From: Streptomyces sp. MST-110588
GTDB taxonomy: Bacteria; Actinomycetota; Actinomycetes; Streptomycetales; Streptomycetaceae
DNA: 64,000 nt
Direction of reading: 5' to 3'
Assembly (NCBI RefSeq): GCF_022695595.1
Contig: NZ_CP074380.1
Span: 1,674,001-1,738,000, forward strand
In this document: positions 34,140-44,961 of the stretch, in pieces
Layout of the letters: the number at the start of each line of letters is the position of its first letter
Numbering within the stretch: position 1 is the first letter of the stretch
Translations under genes and position numbers: made by a program
The notes under the pieces: generated by a model
The model's input: only the letters and a program-made list of their open reading frames with translations
Told to the model about the DNA's origin: nothing
Database searches by the model: none

Positions 34140-37100
34140 GTGCGGCTCAGACCCCGGCACAGACCACCGCGCGGCATCGCCCGCCCCGTCGCCCTGGCGA
34201 CGGCCGCGCTGCTCGTCCTGGCAGCGCACGGCCCGGCGCTCGCCGCGCCCTCCCCCGCTCCTCCGGCAAGTGCGAGCCCGGGATTCCACTCCTCCTTCGA
34301 GCCCGGCCAGCCCGCCCCCGACTGGCAGGACACCCCCGAGACCGGCCCGGACGGCACCCCGAAGACCTCCGGCGTCACCCCGCCCGGCGGCGGTCCCGGC
34401 AGCGGCATGCACAGCCGTCCCGGCACCGGCCCGGCCAACTCCCCCACCGCCAAGAAGAACGCCGGCTTCTCCGGCCGGTACGCGCTGCGCTACGCGGGCA
34501 CCCACACCGCCGCCGGCCGCGGCTACGCGTACAACAAGATCTTCGACGTCGACATCCCCGTCACAGCGGCGACCTCGCTCTCGTACAAGATCTTCCCCGA
34601 GATGCCGGTGACCGACCTGGGCTATCCGGCCACCCACGCCGCGCTCGACCTGGCCTTCACCGACGGCAGCTACCTCAGCGAGCTGCGCGCCACCGACCGG
34701 CACGGCGCCCCGCTCACCCCGCAGGGCCAGGCCGCCTCCAAGACCCTGTACGTCAACCAGTGGAACAACAAGGAGTCGCGGATCGGCGACGTCGCCGCCG
34801 GCAGGACGATCGCCCGCATCCTGGTCGCGTACGACTCCCCCACCGCGCCCCGGACCGACGCGGTCTTCCGCGGCTGGATCGACGACATCACCATCGGACC
34901 GGAGCCGCCCGCCAAGCCCCTCACCCACCCCTCCGACCACGTCTCGACGCTGCGCGGCACCCACTCCAGCGGCAGCTTCTCGCGCGGCAACACCTTCCCC
35001 GCCACCGCCGTCCCCCACGGCTTCACCTTCTGGACGCCGGTCACCGACGCGGGCTCCACCGACTGGCTGTACGAGTACGCGCGCAAGAACAACGCCGACA
35101 ACCTGCCCACCCTCCAGGCGTTCGCCGCCAGTCACGAGCCGAGCCCCTGGATGGGCGACCGGCAGACCTTCCAGGTCATGCCGTCCACCGCCGCGGGTGT
35201 GCCCGACGCCCGGCGCACCGCCCGCGCGCTGCCCTTCCACCACGCGAAGGAGACCGCCCGGCCGCACTACTACGGCGTCACCTTCGACAACGGGCTCAAG
35301 GCGGAGATCGCCCCCACCGACCACGCCGCGCTGCTGCGCTTCACCTTCCCCGGCGAGCACGCGAACCTGATCTTCGACAACGTCGACAACAGGGGCGGGC
35401 TGACCCTGGACACCGAACGGGGCGTCGTCACCGGCTTCTCCGACGTCCGCAGCGGCCTGTCGGTGGGCGCCACCCGCCTGTTCGTGTACGGCGTCCTGGA
35501 CGCGCCGGTCACCGCCGGCGGCGGACTGCCGGGCGGCGGGGGCCCGGAGGTGACCGGCTATCTGCGCCTGGCCCCCGGCGCGGACCGTACGGTCACCCTG
35601 CGCATCGCCACCTCCCTGATCGGCGTGGACCAGGCGCGGGCGAACCTGGAGCGGGAGATCCCGCCCGGCACCTCCTTCGACGCGGTCAAGGCACGCGCCC
35701 AGCAGCAGTGGGACGGCATCCTGGGCCGTATCGAGGTCCAGGGCGCGAGCCGCGACCGGCTCACCACCTTGTACTCCAGCCTCTACCGGCTCTATCTCTA
35801 CCCCAACTCCGGGTACGAGAGGGCCGGTTCGCGCAGCCGGTACGCCAGCCCCTTCTCCCCGCGCACCGGACCGGACACCCCGACCCGTACCGGTGCGAAG
35901 ATCGTGGACGGCGAGGTGTACGTCAACAACGGTTTCTGGGACACCTATCGGACCGCCTGGCCCGCCTATTCCCTGCTCACTCCCCGGCAGGCCGGGAAGC
36001 TGGCCGACGGTTTCGTGCAGCAGTACAAGGACGGCGGCTGGATCTCGCGCTGGTCCTCCCCCGGATACGCGGACCTGATGACCGGCACGAGTTCGGACGT
36101 GGCCTTCGCCGACGCGTACGCCAAGGGTGTGGAATTCGATGCCGGGGCGGCGTACGAAGCGGCGGTCAAAAACGCCACGGTGGCCCCGCCGACCCCCGGC
36201 GTCGGCCGCAAGGGCATGGCGACCTCCCCCTTCCTCGGATACACCAGTACGCGGACACGGGAGGGAATGTCCTGGGCACTTGAGGGCTACCTCAACGACT
36301 TCGGCATCGCCCGTATGGGGAAAGCCCTGTACGAGAAGACCGGAAAAGCACGCTACAAGGAGGAGTCGGGGTACTTCCTGAACCGCGCCCGCAACTACGT
36401 CAAGCACTTCGACCACCGCGTCGGGTTCTTCCAGGGCAGGGACGAGGCCGGGAACTGGCGGCTGCCGCCGCAGCAGTTCGACCCGCGCGTCTGGGGTCAC
36501 GACTACACCGAGACCAACGCCTGGACCTTCGCCTTCACCGCTCCCCAGGACACCCGCGGCCTGGCCAACCTGTACGGCGGCCGGGCGGGCCTGGCCAGGA
36601 AACTGGACGCCTACTTCAGCACCCCGGAGACCGCCGCCAAGGAATTCGCCGGGTCCTACGGAAATGTCATCCATGAGATGACCGAGGCCCGGGACACCCG
36701 CATGGGCATGTACGGGCACAGCAACCAGCCCGCCCACCACATCGCCTACACCTACGACGCGGCCGGACAGCCGTGGAAGGCCCAGGAAAAGGTCCGCGAG
36801 GTCCTTTCCCGGCTCTATCTGGGCAGCGAGATCGGCCAGGGATATCCGGGCGACGAGGACAACGGTGAGATGTCCGCGTGGTACGTCTTCAGCGCGCTGG
36901 GCTTTTACCCGCTGGTGATGGGAGCACCCGAATACGCGGTGGGTTCACCGCTGTTCACCAAGGCCACCGTCCACCTGGAGAACGGCCGTGACCTGGTGAT
37001 CAGGGCCCCACGCAGCAGCGACCGCAACATCTACGTACAGGGCCTGCGGGTCAACGGAAAGCCGTGGAATTCCACCGCACTGCCGCACGCCCTGCTCGCC

Positions 37101-37547
37101 CGCGGCGGCACCCTGGACTTCACCATGGGCCCACGGCCGTCCGCCTGGGGCACCGGGAAGCACGCGGCCCCGTCCTCCCTCACCCGGGACGACAAGGTGC
37201 CCACCCCGAGGAGCGACGTCACGGCCCCCGGCAGCGGCCCGCTCTTCGACAACACCTCCGAGACCTCGGCAGCCGTCACCGGCGCCCCGGTCGCGCTGCC
37301 GGCGCCCGCCCGGGTCACCTCGTACACCCTGACCTCGGCCGCCGCGGCGGATGCCCCGAAGGGATGGACGCTGGAGGGCTCCACGGACGGCAGGGCCTGG
37401 CGGAAGCTGGACCGGCGCTCCGGTGAGTCCTTCGCCTGGGACCGGCAGACCAGGGTCTTCGACATCGCCCGCCCCGGCGCCTACCGGCACTACCGGCTGG
37501 TCCCCGAGAGCCCCGCGCGACTCGCCGAGATCGAGCTGATCCGCTGA
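34140..37547 (+). CDS. Secreted GH92 alpha-mannosidase
   Basis: A 1135-residue exo-acting alpha-mannosidase family protein. An N-terminal signal peptide (RGIARPVALATAALLVLAAH, cleaved near ALA-AP) is followed by a non-catalytic domain (about 45-265). The GH92 catalytic region carries FWDTYRTAWPAY near residue 600 and the signature YPGDEDNGEMSAWYVFSALG near 900, which holds the catalytic acid. A C-terminal beta-sandwich of the discoidin type (GWTLEGSTDGRAWRKLD) may bind glycans. The GTG at 34140 follows GAGAGG. GH92 enzymes remove mannose from N-glycans in a calcium-dependent inverting reaction. The divergent GlcNAc importer suggests joint use of mannose/GlcNAc glycans. The gene ends before a strong hairpin. 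Confidence 0.92.
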   Translation: MRLRPRHRPPRGIARPVALATAALLVLAAHGPALAAPSPAPPASASPGFHSSFEPGQPAPDWQDTPETGPDGTPKTSGVTPPGGGPGSGMHSRPGTGPANSPTAKKNAGFSGRYALRYAGTHTAAGRGYAYNKIFDVDIPVTAATSLSYKIFPEMPVTDLGYPATHAALDLAFTDGSYLSELRATDRHGAPLTPQGQAASKTLYVNQWNNKESRIGDVAAGRTIARILVAYDSPTAPRTDAVFRGWIDDITIGPEPPAKPLTHPSDHVSTLRGTHSSGSFSRGNTFPATAVPHGFTFWTPVTDAGSTDWLYEYARKNNADNLPTLQAFAASHEPSPWMGDRQTFQVMPSTAAGVPDARRTARALPFHHAKETARPHYYGVTFDNGLKAEIAPTDHAALLRFTFPGEHANLIFDNVDNRGGLTLDTERGVVTGFSDVRSGLSVGATRLFVYGVLDAPVTAGGGLPGGGGPEVTGYLRLAPGADRTVTLRIATSLIGVDQARANLEREIPPGTSFDAVKARAQQQWDGILGRIEVQGASRDRLTTLYSSLYRLYLYPNSGYERAGSRSRYASPFSPRTGPDTPTRTGAKIVDGEVYVNNGFWDTYRTAWPAYSLLTPRQAGKLADGFVQQYKDGGWISRWSSPGYADLMTGTSSDVAFADAYAKGVEFDAGAAYEAAVKNATVAPPTPGVGRKGMATSPFLGYTSTRTREGMSWALEGYLNDFGIARMGKALYEKTGKARYKEESGYFLNRARNYVKHFDHRVGFFQGRDEAGNWRLPPQQFDPRVWGHDYTETNAWTFAFTAPQDTRGLANLYGGRAGLARKLDAYFSTPETAAKEFAGSYGNVIHEMTEARDTRMGMYGHSNQPAHHIAYTYDAAGQPWKAQEKVREVLSRLYLGSEIGQGYPGDEDNGEMSAWYVFSALGFYPLVMGAPEYAVGSPLFTKATVHLENGRDLVIRAPRSSDRNIYVQGLRVNGKPWNSTALPHALLARGGTLDFTMGPRPSAWGTGKHAAPSSLTRDDKVPTPRSDVTAPGSGPLFDNTSETSAAVTGAPVALPAPARVTSYTLTSAAAADAPKGWTLEGSTDGRAWRKLDRRSGESFAWDRQTRVFDIARPGAYRHYRLVPESPARLAEIELIR

Positions 37548-37570
37548 CGGCGACCGGCCTTTGTACGCGG

Positions 37571-37608
37571 ACGGGCCGCGCCCCCTCACCCGAGGGGACG
37601 CGGCCCGT
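37571..37608. terminator. Bidirectional terminator between GH92 and acnA
   Basis: A stem of 10 bp (ACGGGCCGCG, 37571-37580, with 37599-37608), one C/A mismatch, then 6 bp (CCCCTC/GAGGGG), closing on loop ACCC. It lies 23 bases after GH92 and 21 bases beyond the acnA stop. Confidence 0.9.
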
Positions 37609-37629
37609 TCTGTGGCCGTGCGCCGCCGC

Positions 37630-40343
<2,714 letters not shown>

Positions 40344-40440
40344 GACAGTCTCCTTCATGCATGAATTCGCGCGTACCACCGCACGGTGCCCCGGGTGCGG
40401 CTGCTGCCGCGTGGTGCCACCACGGCCGTCGCCGATCAGC

Positions 40441-40470
40441 TAAGGTAAGGCTTAGTTAGGCGAGCCTTAC
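40441..40470. promoter_or_regulatory. Iron-box-like operator upstream of acnA
   Basis: TAAGGTAAGGCTTAGTTAG (40441-40459) matches 15 of 19 positions of the DtxR/IdeR/DmdR consensus TTAGGTWAGSCTWACCTWA. It is nested in an inverted repeat GTAAGGCT (40445-40452) / AGCCTTAC (40463-40470). It lies about 98 bases upstream of the acnA start. DmdR-type iron control of an Fe-S enzyme is plausible. Confidence 0.65.
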
Positions 40471-40500
40471 TAGCGCGGCAGCGGTACGCCTCTCGGCAGA

Positions 40501-40518
40501 TATCTCGATGTCGAGATA
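40501..40518. promoter_or_regulatory. Palindrome TATCTCGA-TG-TCGAGATA upstream of acnA
   Basis: Perfect 8-bp arms (40501-40508, 40511-40518) with a 2-base centre, 158 bases upstream of acnA. It is a typical dimer operator. I recall similar ATCTtGAnnTCaAGAT palindromes near other Streptomyces central-metabolism genes but cannot verify this or name the regulator. Confidence 0.6.
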
Positions 40519-40870
40519 ACTCTAGTACATCCGCGCCGCCGGGTCATGCCCGGCCACGGTGTCGTCACTTCTCCAAAGGGGCGGTCCTCCCACCATCCTC
40601 TTCCAGGAAGAGGCTGCCCGCCGCCCCGGCGGGCGCCCGCCCGGCCGGATTCCGCCCAAGGTCTCCTCGGCCCGTCCAGGGGCAATGAGGCCGATCGCCG
40701 CTTCGTAGCATCACCGGTGGGTCGCCGGTCCGGGCGGCCGGTGCCGAGGGAGAGGTCAGGGTGAGGACGACGTCCGGCGCACGGCGCGACACGGGCGCGG
40801 GGGCCGGCCGGGGCGGTCCGGTGCGGGTGGCGGACGCGCCGGGCGGTTCGGGCGGTTCGGGCGGTTGCCG

Positions 40871-41650
40871 ATGGGCTGGTTGGCGGTGGGGGTGGGCGGC
40901 GTCGGCGGGGTGTCGGCGGTGACCGCGGACGGGCCCGCGCCGTTGCAGGTGGCGGGGGCGGTCGCCGCGGTGGGCGTGTACGGGGCGGTCATGCGCCGGG
41001 TCGCGCGGCGGACCACACCGGAGACCGCCCGGCGCGGGGCCGTACGGGAGGCGCTGCTCGGCGGCGGGACCGGTCTGGGGTTCGTGCTCGCCTCGGTCGC
41101 GCTGATCGCGGCGTTCGGGGGCTTCTCGTTCGCCTGGGCGGGCCGGGACGTCCTGCCGGTCGTGGGATCCGCCATCGGCGCCTCGGTGGGCGCGGCGGTC
41201 ATCGAGGAGCTGCTGTTCCGCGGCCTGGCGCTGCAGGCCCTGGAGCAGTTGTACGGGGCCCGTACCGCCCTGGTGGTCACCGCGCTGCTCTTCGGCGGCC
41301 TGCACCTAGCCAATCCGGGAGCCACCGCGTGGAGTTCGCTGGCGATCGGCCTTCAGGCGGGCGTACTGCTGGGTGCCGCGTTCCTGTGGCGGCGCAGCAT
41401 CTGGTTCGTCGCCGGGCTCCACTTCGCCTGGAACGCCACCGAGCAGTTGCTCGGCGTCCCGGTCTCCGGCTACCCCGCCGCGGGACTGCTGACCACCGAC
41501 GTCACGGGCCCCGTACTGCTGACGGGAGGGGGCTTCGGCCTCGAAGCGTCGGTGGTGCCCGTCGTCGTCAGCGTGCTGCTGACCGTTCCGATGCTCGCCC
41601 TCGCCCACCGTCGTGACGGTCTCCTGGCCCGGCGGCGCGGGGCGGTGTGA
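40871..41650 (+). CDS. CPBP-family intramembrane metalloprotease
   Basis: A polytopic protein (259 residues from the ATG at 40871) of the CAAX protease/bacteriocin-processing (CPBP) family. The three zinc and catalytic motifs are present: EELLFRGLALQ (EExxxR), FGGLHLANP and HFAWNATEQ. Substrates of bacterial members are mostly unknown. No ribosome site precedes 40871. A GTG at 40761 with a GAGGTCAGG site opens another frame; one extra base in the five-G run at 40799-40803 would join it to this one, giving a basic N-terminus. The 5' end is therefore uncertain. Confidence 0.82.
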   Translation: MGWLAVGVGGVGGVSAVTADGPAPLQVAGAVAAVGVYGAVMRRVARRTTPETARRGAVREALLGGGTGLGFVLASVALIAAFGGFSFAWAGRDVLPVVGSAIGASVGAAVIEELLFRGLALQALEQLYGARTALVVTALLFGGLHLANPGATAWSSLAIGLQAGVLLGAAFLWRRSIWFVAGLHFAWNATEQLLGVPVSGYPAAGLLTTDVTGPVLLTGGGFGLEASVVPVVVSVLLTVPMLALAHRRDGLLARRRGAV

Positions 41651-41676
41651 AGGAGCGGGGCGGCATGAGGCAGCGC

Positions 41677-41739
41677 GGGACGGTGCGGGACCCGCTCGGG
41701 ACGGTGCTGGACCCGCTCGGGACGGTGCGGGACCCGCTC
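41677..41739. repeat. 21-bp tandem repeat (three units) between CPBP and GntR genes
   Basis: GGGACGGTGCGGGACCCGCTC at 41677-41697, 41698-41718 (one base different) and 41719-41739, then a partial fourth unit. It lies between the convergent stops at 41650 and 41768. Each unit contains a small inverted element (GCGGGACCCGC). Confidence 0.9.
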
Positions 41740-41767
41740 GGGACGGCATGGGCGCCGCCGCGCGGGA

Positions 41768-42127
41768 TCAGGCCGGCGACAGCCCCGTACGGACCAGGGC
41801 GATGATCTCCTCGTCGGTCAGTCCCAGGGTGCGGGCCTGGGCGATCAGGCGCTCGGCCGTCTCGCCGAGCCGGGCGCGGGCGGGTGAGGCGGTGCCGGTC
41901 ACCACCGCGCCGCGGCCCCTGCGCAGTTCGATCAGGCCCTCCTCCCTGAGCCGCTGGTAGCCGCGCAGCACCGTATGGACGTTGACACCGAGCGACTCGG
42001 CGAGGGCGCGGGCGGCGGGGAGCCGCTCACCCGCCCGTACGGAGCCGTCGGCGACGGCGCCGCGTACGCACGCCGCGATCTGGTCCCCCAGAGGGACGCC
42101 GGAGCCGGGATCGACACGGAAGAGCAC
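41768..42127 (-). CDS. GntR-family regulator, YtrA type
   Basis: A 119-residue regulator made almost only of the N-terminal winged helix (about 10-75; LPAARALAESLGVNVHTVLRGY) plus a short C-terminal helical dimerisation tail, the hallmark of the YtrA subfamily. The GTG at 42127 lies one base beyond the stop of the upstream DUF1648 gene, so the two are translationally coupled. YtrA-type proteins usually repress their own operon, often containing membrane or ABC transporter genes. The inverted repeat TTGTTC-N11-GAACAA (43146-43168) in front of the operon is a good candidate operator. Confidence 0.9.
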   Translation of the reverse strand: MLFRVDPGSGVPLGDQIAACVRGAVADGSVRAGERLPAARALAESLGVNVHTVLRGYQRLREEGLIELRRGRGAVVTGTASPARARLGETAERLIAQARTLGLTDEEIIALVRTGLSPA

Positions 42128-42128
42128 C

Positions 42129-43130
42129 TCAGCCCTCGTTCCGCCGGTGTGCCCTGTCGATCAGCGCGTTGAGCAGCGCCGCCGCGGTGGCCGCGTCGTC
42201 GACCGTCACCACGAACTCCCCGCCGTCCGCCCGCCGTACCACCAGCGCCTCACCGGAGCGCAGGACAACACCGCTACGGCCGGGCCGTACCCGGTACCCC
42301 CAGCCGCCGAAGTCGGCGAGCGGCGAGACCGTACGACTGGTGGCGTCCACCAGTCGGTCCAGGGGGAAACGGATGCGCGGGCGCGGGAAGAGGATCGGCT
42401 CGACGGTCAGGCCCTGGCGGTCGACGGTCGCCCTGGCCTCCGAGCAGAGGCCGGCCGTCAGCCCGGCGAACAGCAGGCCACCGCCCAGGCCCCAGTCGAC
42501 GGTGAGCCCCGCGACCAGCCCGCCGGCGAGGAATACGCAGCTCAGTACGGCCAGGAAGGGTGCGCGCACGGACCGCGACCAGCCCACCGCCTCGCCTTCG
42601 GCCAGCGGCAGCCGGGCCCGGTCCGGCCCGGGGGCCGCGAGGTCGCCGGATGCCGCCCGCTTCCCCGGCGCGGCCCCGGTGGGCAGCAGCAGGCCGACAC
42701 CCGCCGCGAGCAGTGCGGCACCGAAGGCGATGGCGAGTTGCCCGTAGGGGAGCCGTGCGTCCGCGGCGTCCCGTACGCCCACGTTGCACAGCAGCGTCGC
42801 GCCCGACAGAACGCCGCTCAGCGCGGCCATGCCGTAGCCGACGCCGTTCAGCGCCCGCCCGTCGCGGGCGGTGACGGTGCGCGGGGCGAGCACGGCGAAC
42901 ACGGCGGCGAACACCAGGAGCAGGCCGAGGCACACCGGCAGGTAGAGCGCTACGGAGTTGAAGCCGTCGGCCCGGCCGTCGGAGAAGTGGGTGGCCATGG
43001 GCTCGGGCAGCCGGTCGCGTACCGAGAGGAAGAGAGCGGTGAGGGTGAGTGCGGCGAGGAGAAACGGAAGTACGGCAACCAACGTACGCGGCGGGCGGGT
43101 TGCGGACGGAACGGCAGACAGTCCGGGCAT
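42129..43130 (-). CDS. DUF1648-type membrane protein, partner of the GntR regulator
   Basis: A 333-residue protein with about six helices. The DUF1648 signature is near the front (LPEPMATHFSDGRADGF, following the first helix). The C-terminal 120 residues are soluble and PH-domain-like (RIRFPLDRLVDATSRTV, VVLRSGEALVVRRADGGEF). YtrA-type GntR genes are commonly paired with such proteins, whose role in envelope or antibiotic stress is only inferred. The ATG at 43130 has GGAGG upstream. The probable operator for the operon lies 16-38 bases upstream. Confidence 0.85.
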   Translation of the reverse strand: MPGLSAVPSATRPPRTLVAVLPFLLAALTLTALFLSVRDRLPEPMATHFSDGRADGFNSVALYLPVCLGLLLVFAAVFAVLAPRTVTARDGRALNGVGYGMAALSGVLSGATLLCNVGVRDAADARLPYGQLAIAFGAALLAAGVGLLLPTGAAPGKRAASGDLAAPGPDRARLPLAEGEAVGWSRSVRAPFLAVLSCVFLAGGLVAGLTVDWGLGGGLLFAGLTAGLCSEARATVDRQGLTVEPILFPRPRIRFPLDRLVDATSRTVSPLADFGGWGYRVRPGRSGVVLRSGEALVVRRADGGEFVVTVDDAATAAALLNALIDRAHRRNEG

Positions 43131-43145
43131 ATGAGCGACCTCCAG

Positions 43146-43168
43146 TTGTTCGTATAGTACTAGAACAA
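43146..43168. promoter_or_regulatory. Candidate YtrA-type operator
   Basis: TTGTTC (43146-43151) and GAACAA (43163-43168) flank GTATAGTACTA, which itself contains the palindrome TAGTACTA. It lies immediately upstream of the DUF1648 ribosome site, where an autoregulating GntR dimer would block transcription. Confidence 0.65.
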
Positions 43169-43185
43169 GTAGGAGTTACACGTTG

Positions 43186-43201
43186 ATCTCATATCTGAGA
43201 T
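43186..43201. promoter_or_regulatory. Candidate autoregulatory site of the XRE-MurA gene
   Basis: ATCTCA-TATC-TGAGAT (6-bp arms) ends 12 bases before the ATG at 43214. No ribosome site lies between it and the start. Small XRE proteins typically bind such palindromes over their own promoters. Confidence 0.5.
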
Positions 43202-43213
43202 ACGGTCTCCCCC

Positions 43214-44743
43214 ATGGCAGACGACTACCTCGTACGCATCGGCAAGCTCATCCGTGACGCCCGGCAGCACCGTGGCTGGACTCAGACGCAGCTCGCAGAG
43301 GCGCTCGGCACCAGCCAGAGTGCGGTCAACCGCATCGAACGCGGTAACCAGAACATCAGCCTTGAGATGATCGCTCGCATTGGCGAGGCTCTGGACAGTG
43401 AAATCGTCTCGCTCGGGTACGCGGGGCCCATGCATCTGCGCGTCGTCGGCGGACGCCGGCTCTCCGGCAGCATCGATGTCAAGACGAGCAAGAACGCCTG
43501 CGTGGCCCTCCTGTGCGCCACCCTCCTGAACGCCGGCCGCACAACGCTGCGCCGGGTGGCCCGTATCGAGGAGGTCTACCGCATCCTGGAAGTGCTCGGC
43601 AGCATCGGGGTGCGCACCCGCTGGATCAACGACGGCAACGACCTGGAGATCGTCCCGCCCGCCGAACTCGACCTCGGCGCGATGGACACCGAAGCGGCCC
43701 GCCGCACCCGCAGCGTCATCATGTTCCTCGGCCCGCTGCTGCACCGCATGGACCGCTTCTCCCTTCCCTACGCGGGCGGCTGCGACCTGGGCACGCGCAC
43801 CATCACGCCGCACATGACGGCGCTGCGCCACTTCGGGCTGGAGATCACCGCGACCGAGGGCAACTACCACGCCGTCGTCGACCGGTCCGTCACCCCCCGG
43901 CGCCCGATCGTGCTGACCGAGCGCGGGGACACCGTCACCGAGAACGCCCTGCTCGCCGCGGCCCGCCACGAAGGCGTCACGGTCATCCGCAACGCCTCCT
44001 CCAACTACATGGTCCAGGACCTGTGCTTCTTCCTGGAGGCGCTGGGCGTCCGGGTCGAGGGCGTGGGCACCACCACCCTGACCGTGCACGGCGTGGCACG
44101 CATCGACCGGGACGTGGACTACGCGCCGTCCGAGGACCCGGTCGAGGCGATGAGCCTGCTGGCCGCCGCGCTGGTCACCGAATCGGAACTGACGATCCGC
44201 CGGGTACCGGTGGAGTTCCTGGAGATCGAGCTGGCCGTCCTGGAGGAGATGGGCCTGAGCCACGAGCGCAGCGAGGAGTACACCGCCGACAACGGCCGCA
44301 CCCGGCTGATCGACCTGACCGTACGCCCCTCCAAACTCCAGGCCCCCCTGGACAAGATCCACCCGATGCCCTTCCCCGGCCTGAACATCGACAACGTCCC
44401 CTTCTTCGCCGCCATCGCCGCCAGCGCCCAGGGCCAGACCCTCATCCACGACTGGGTCTACGACAACCGCGCCATCTACCTCACCGACCTCACCCGCCTC
44501 GGCGCCCAGGTCAAACTCCTGGACCCGCACCGCGTCCTGGTGGACGGCCCCACCCGCTGGCGCTCCGCCGAAATGATGTGCCCGCCCGCCCTGCGCCCCG
44601 CCGTGGTCGTCCTCCTGGCCATGATGGCCGCCGAGGGCACCTCGGTCCTGCGCAACGTCTACGTCATCAACCGCGGCTACGAGGACCTCGCGGAACGCCT
44701 GAACTCCATCGGCGCCCAGATCGAGATCTTCCGCGACATCTGA
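43214..44743 (+). CDS. murA2: XRE helix-turn-helix fused to a MurA-like enolpyruvyl transferase
   Basis: A 509-residue fusion. Residues 8-62 form an XRE/Cro helix-turn-helix (GWTQTQLAEALGTSQSAVNR, IERGNQNIS). Residues 72-509 form a UDP-N-acetylglucosamine 1-carboxyvinyltransferase. The MurA catalytic cysteine is kept (C190 in AGGCDLGTR), as are K93-N94 (TSKNA). The usual RPVDxHxxGL segment after the cysteine is altered to RTITPHMTALR. The enzyme may still start peptidoglycan synthesis, or use UDP-GlcNAc or phosphoenolpyruvate as a signal for the DNA-binding part. It corresponds to the MurA paralogue next to aconitase in S. coelicolor (SCO5998, from memory). The symbol is a paralogue label. 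No ribosome site precedes ATG 43214, so a leaderless message is possible. Confidence 0.88.
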   Translation: MADDYLVRIGKLIRDARQHRGWTQTQLAEALGTSQSAVNRIERGNQNISLEMIARIGEALDSEIVSLGYAGPMHLRVVGGRRLSGSIDVKTSKNACVALLCATLLNAGRTTLRRVARIEEVYRILEVLGSIGVRTRWINDGNDLEIVPPAELDLGAMDTEAARRTRSVIMFLGPLLHRMDRFSLPYAGGCDLGTRTITPHMTALRHFGLEITATEGNYHAVVDRSVTPRRPIVLTERGDTVTENALLAAARHEGVTVIRNASSNYMVQDLCFFLEALGVRVEGVGTTTLTVHGVARIDRDVDYAPSEDPVEAMSLLAAALVTESELTIRRVPVEFLEIELAVLEEMGLSHERSEEYTADNGRTRLIDLTVRPSKLQAPLDKIHPMPFPGLNIDNVPFFAAIAASAQGQTLIHDWVYDNRAIYLTDLTRLGAQVKLLDPHRVLVDGPTRWRSAEMMCPPALRPAVVVLLAMMAAEGTSVLRNVYVINRGYEDLAERLNSIGAQIEIFRDI

Positions 44744-44769
44744 CCGCCTTCAGAAGAACGCTGCCGATC

Positions 44770-44806
44770 CCCCCTCCTACCTGCATTCATGCGAGCCGGG
44801 AGGGGG
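44770..44806. terminator. Probable terminator of the XRE-MurA gene
   Basis: CCCCCTCC (44770-44777) pairs with GGAGGGGG (44799-44806), an 8-bp stem with a 21-base loop, 26 bases after the stop. Weaker than the other hairpins here. Confidence 0.45.
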
Positions 44807-44961
44807 TTCGCCGACGCCTTGGGACTTGCCCGGGACTTGGGTGCCTCGGAGACGGGCCGGGACATGTGTGTTTCCCCTGGGACGGCAGCCAGGCCCGTAC
44901 CGGCCCGTGCTGATGGAGGTATGGACGGGGCCCAACGACGGTATGCCGGGAGTTGCGCCGA

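Larger units (their letters stand above)
40344..40870. other. Promoter region between acnA and the CPBP gene
   Basis: About 527 bases. The first 175 bases hold the acnA control sites (iron-box-like 40441-40470; palindrome 40501-40518) in an AT-rich patch. The remainder is GC-rich and probably carries the true 5' end of the CPBP gene (GTG at 40761) if one base is missing. Confidence 0.6.
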
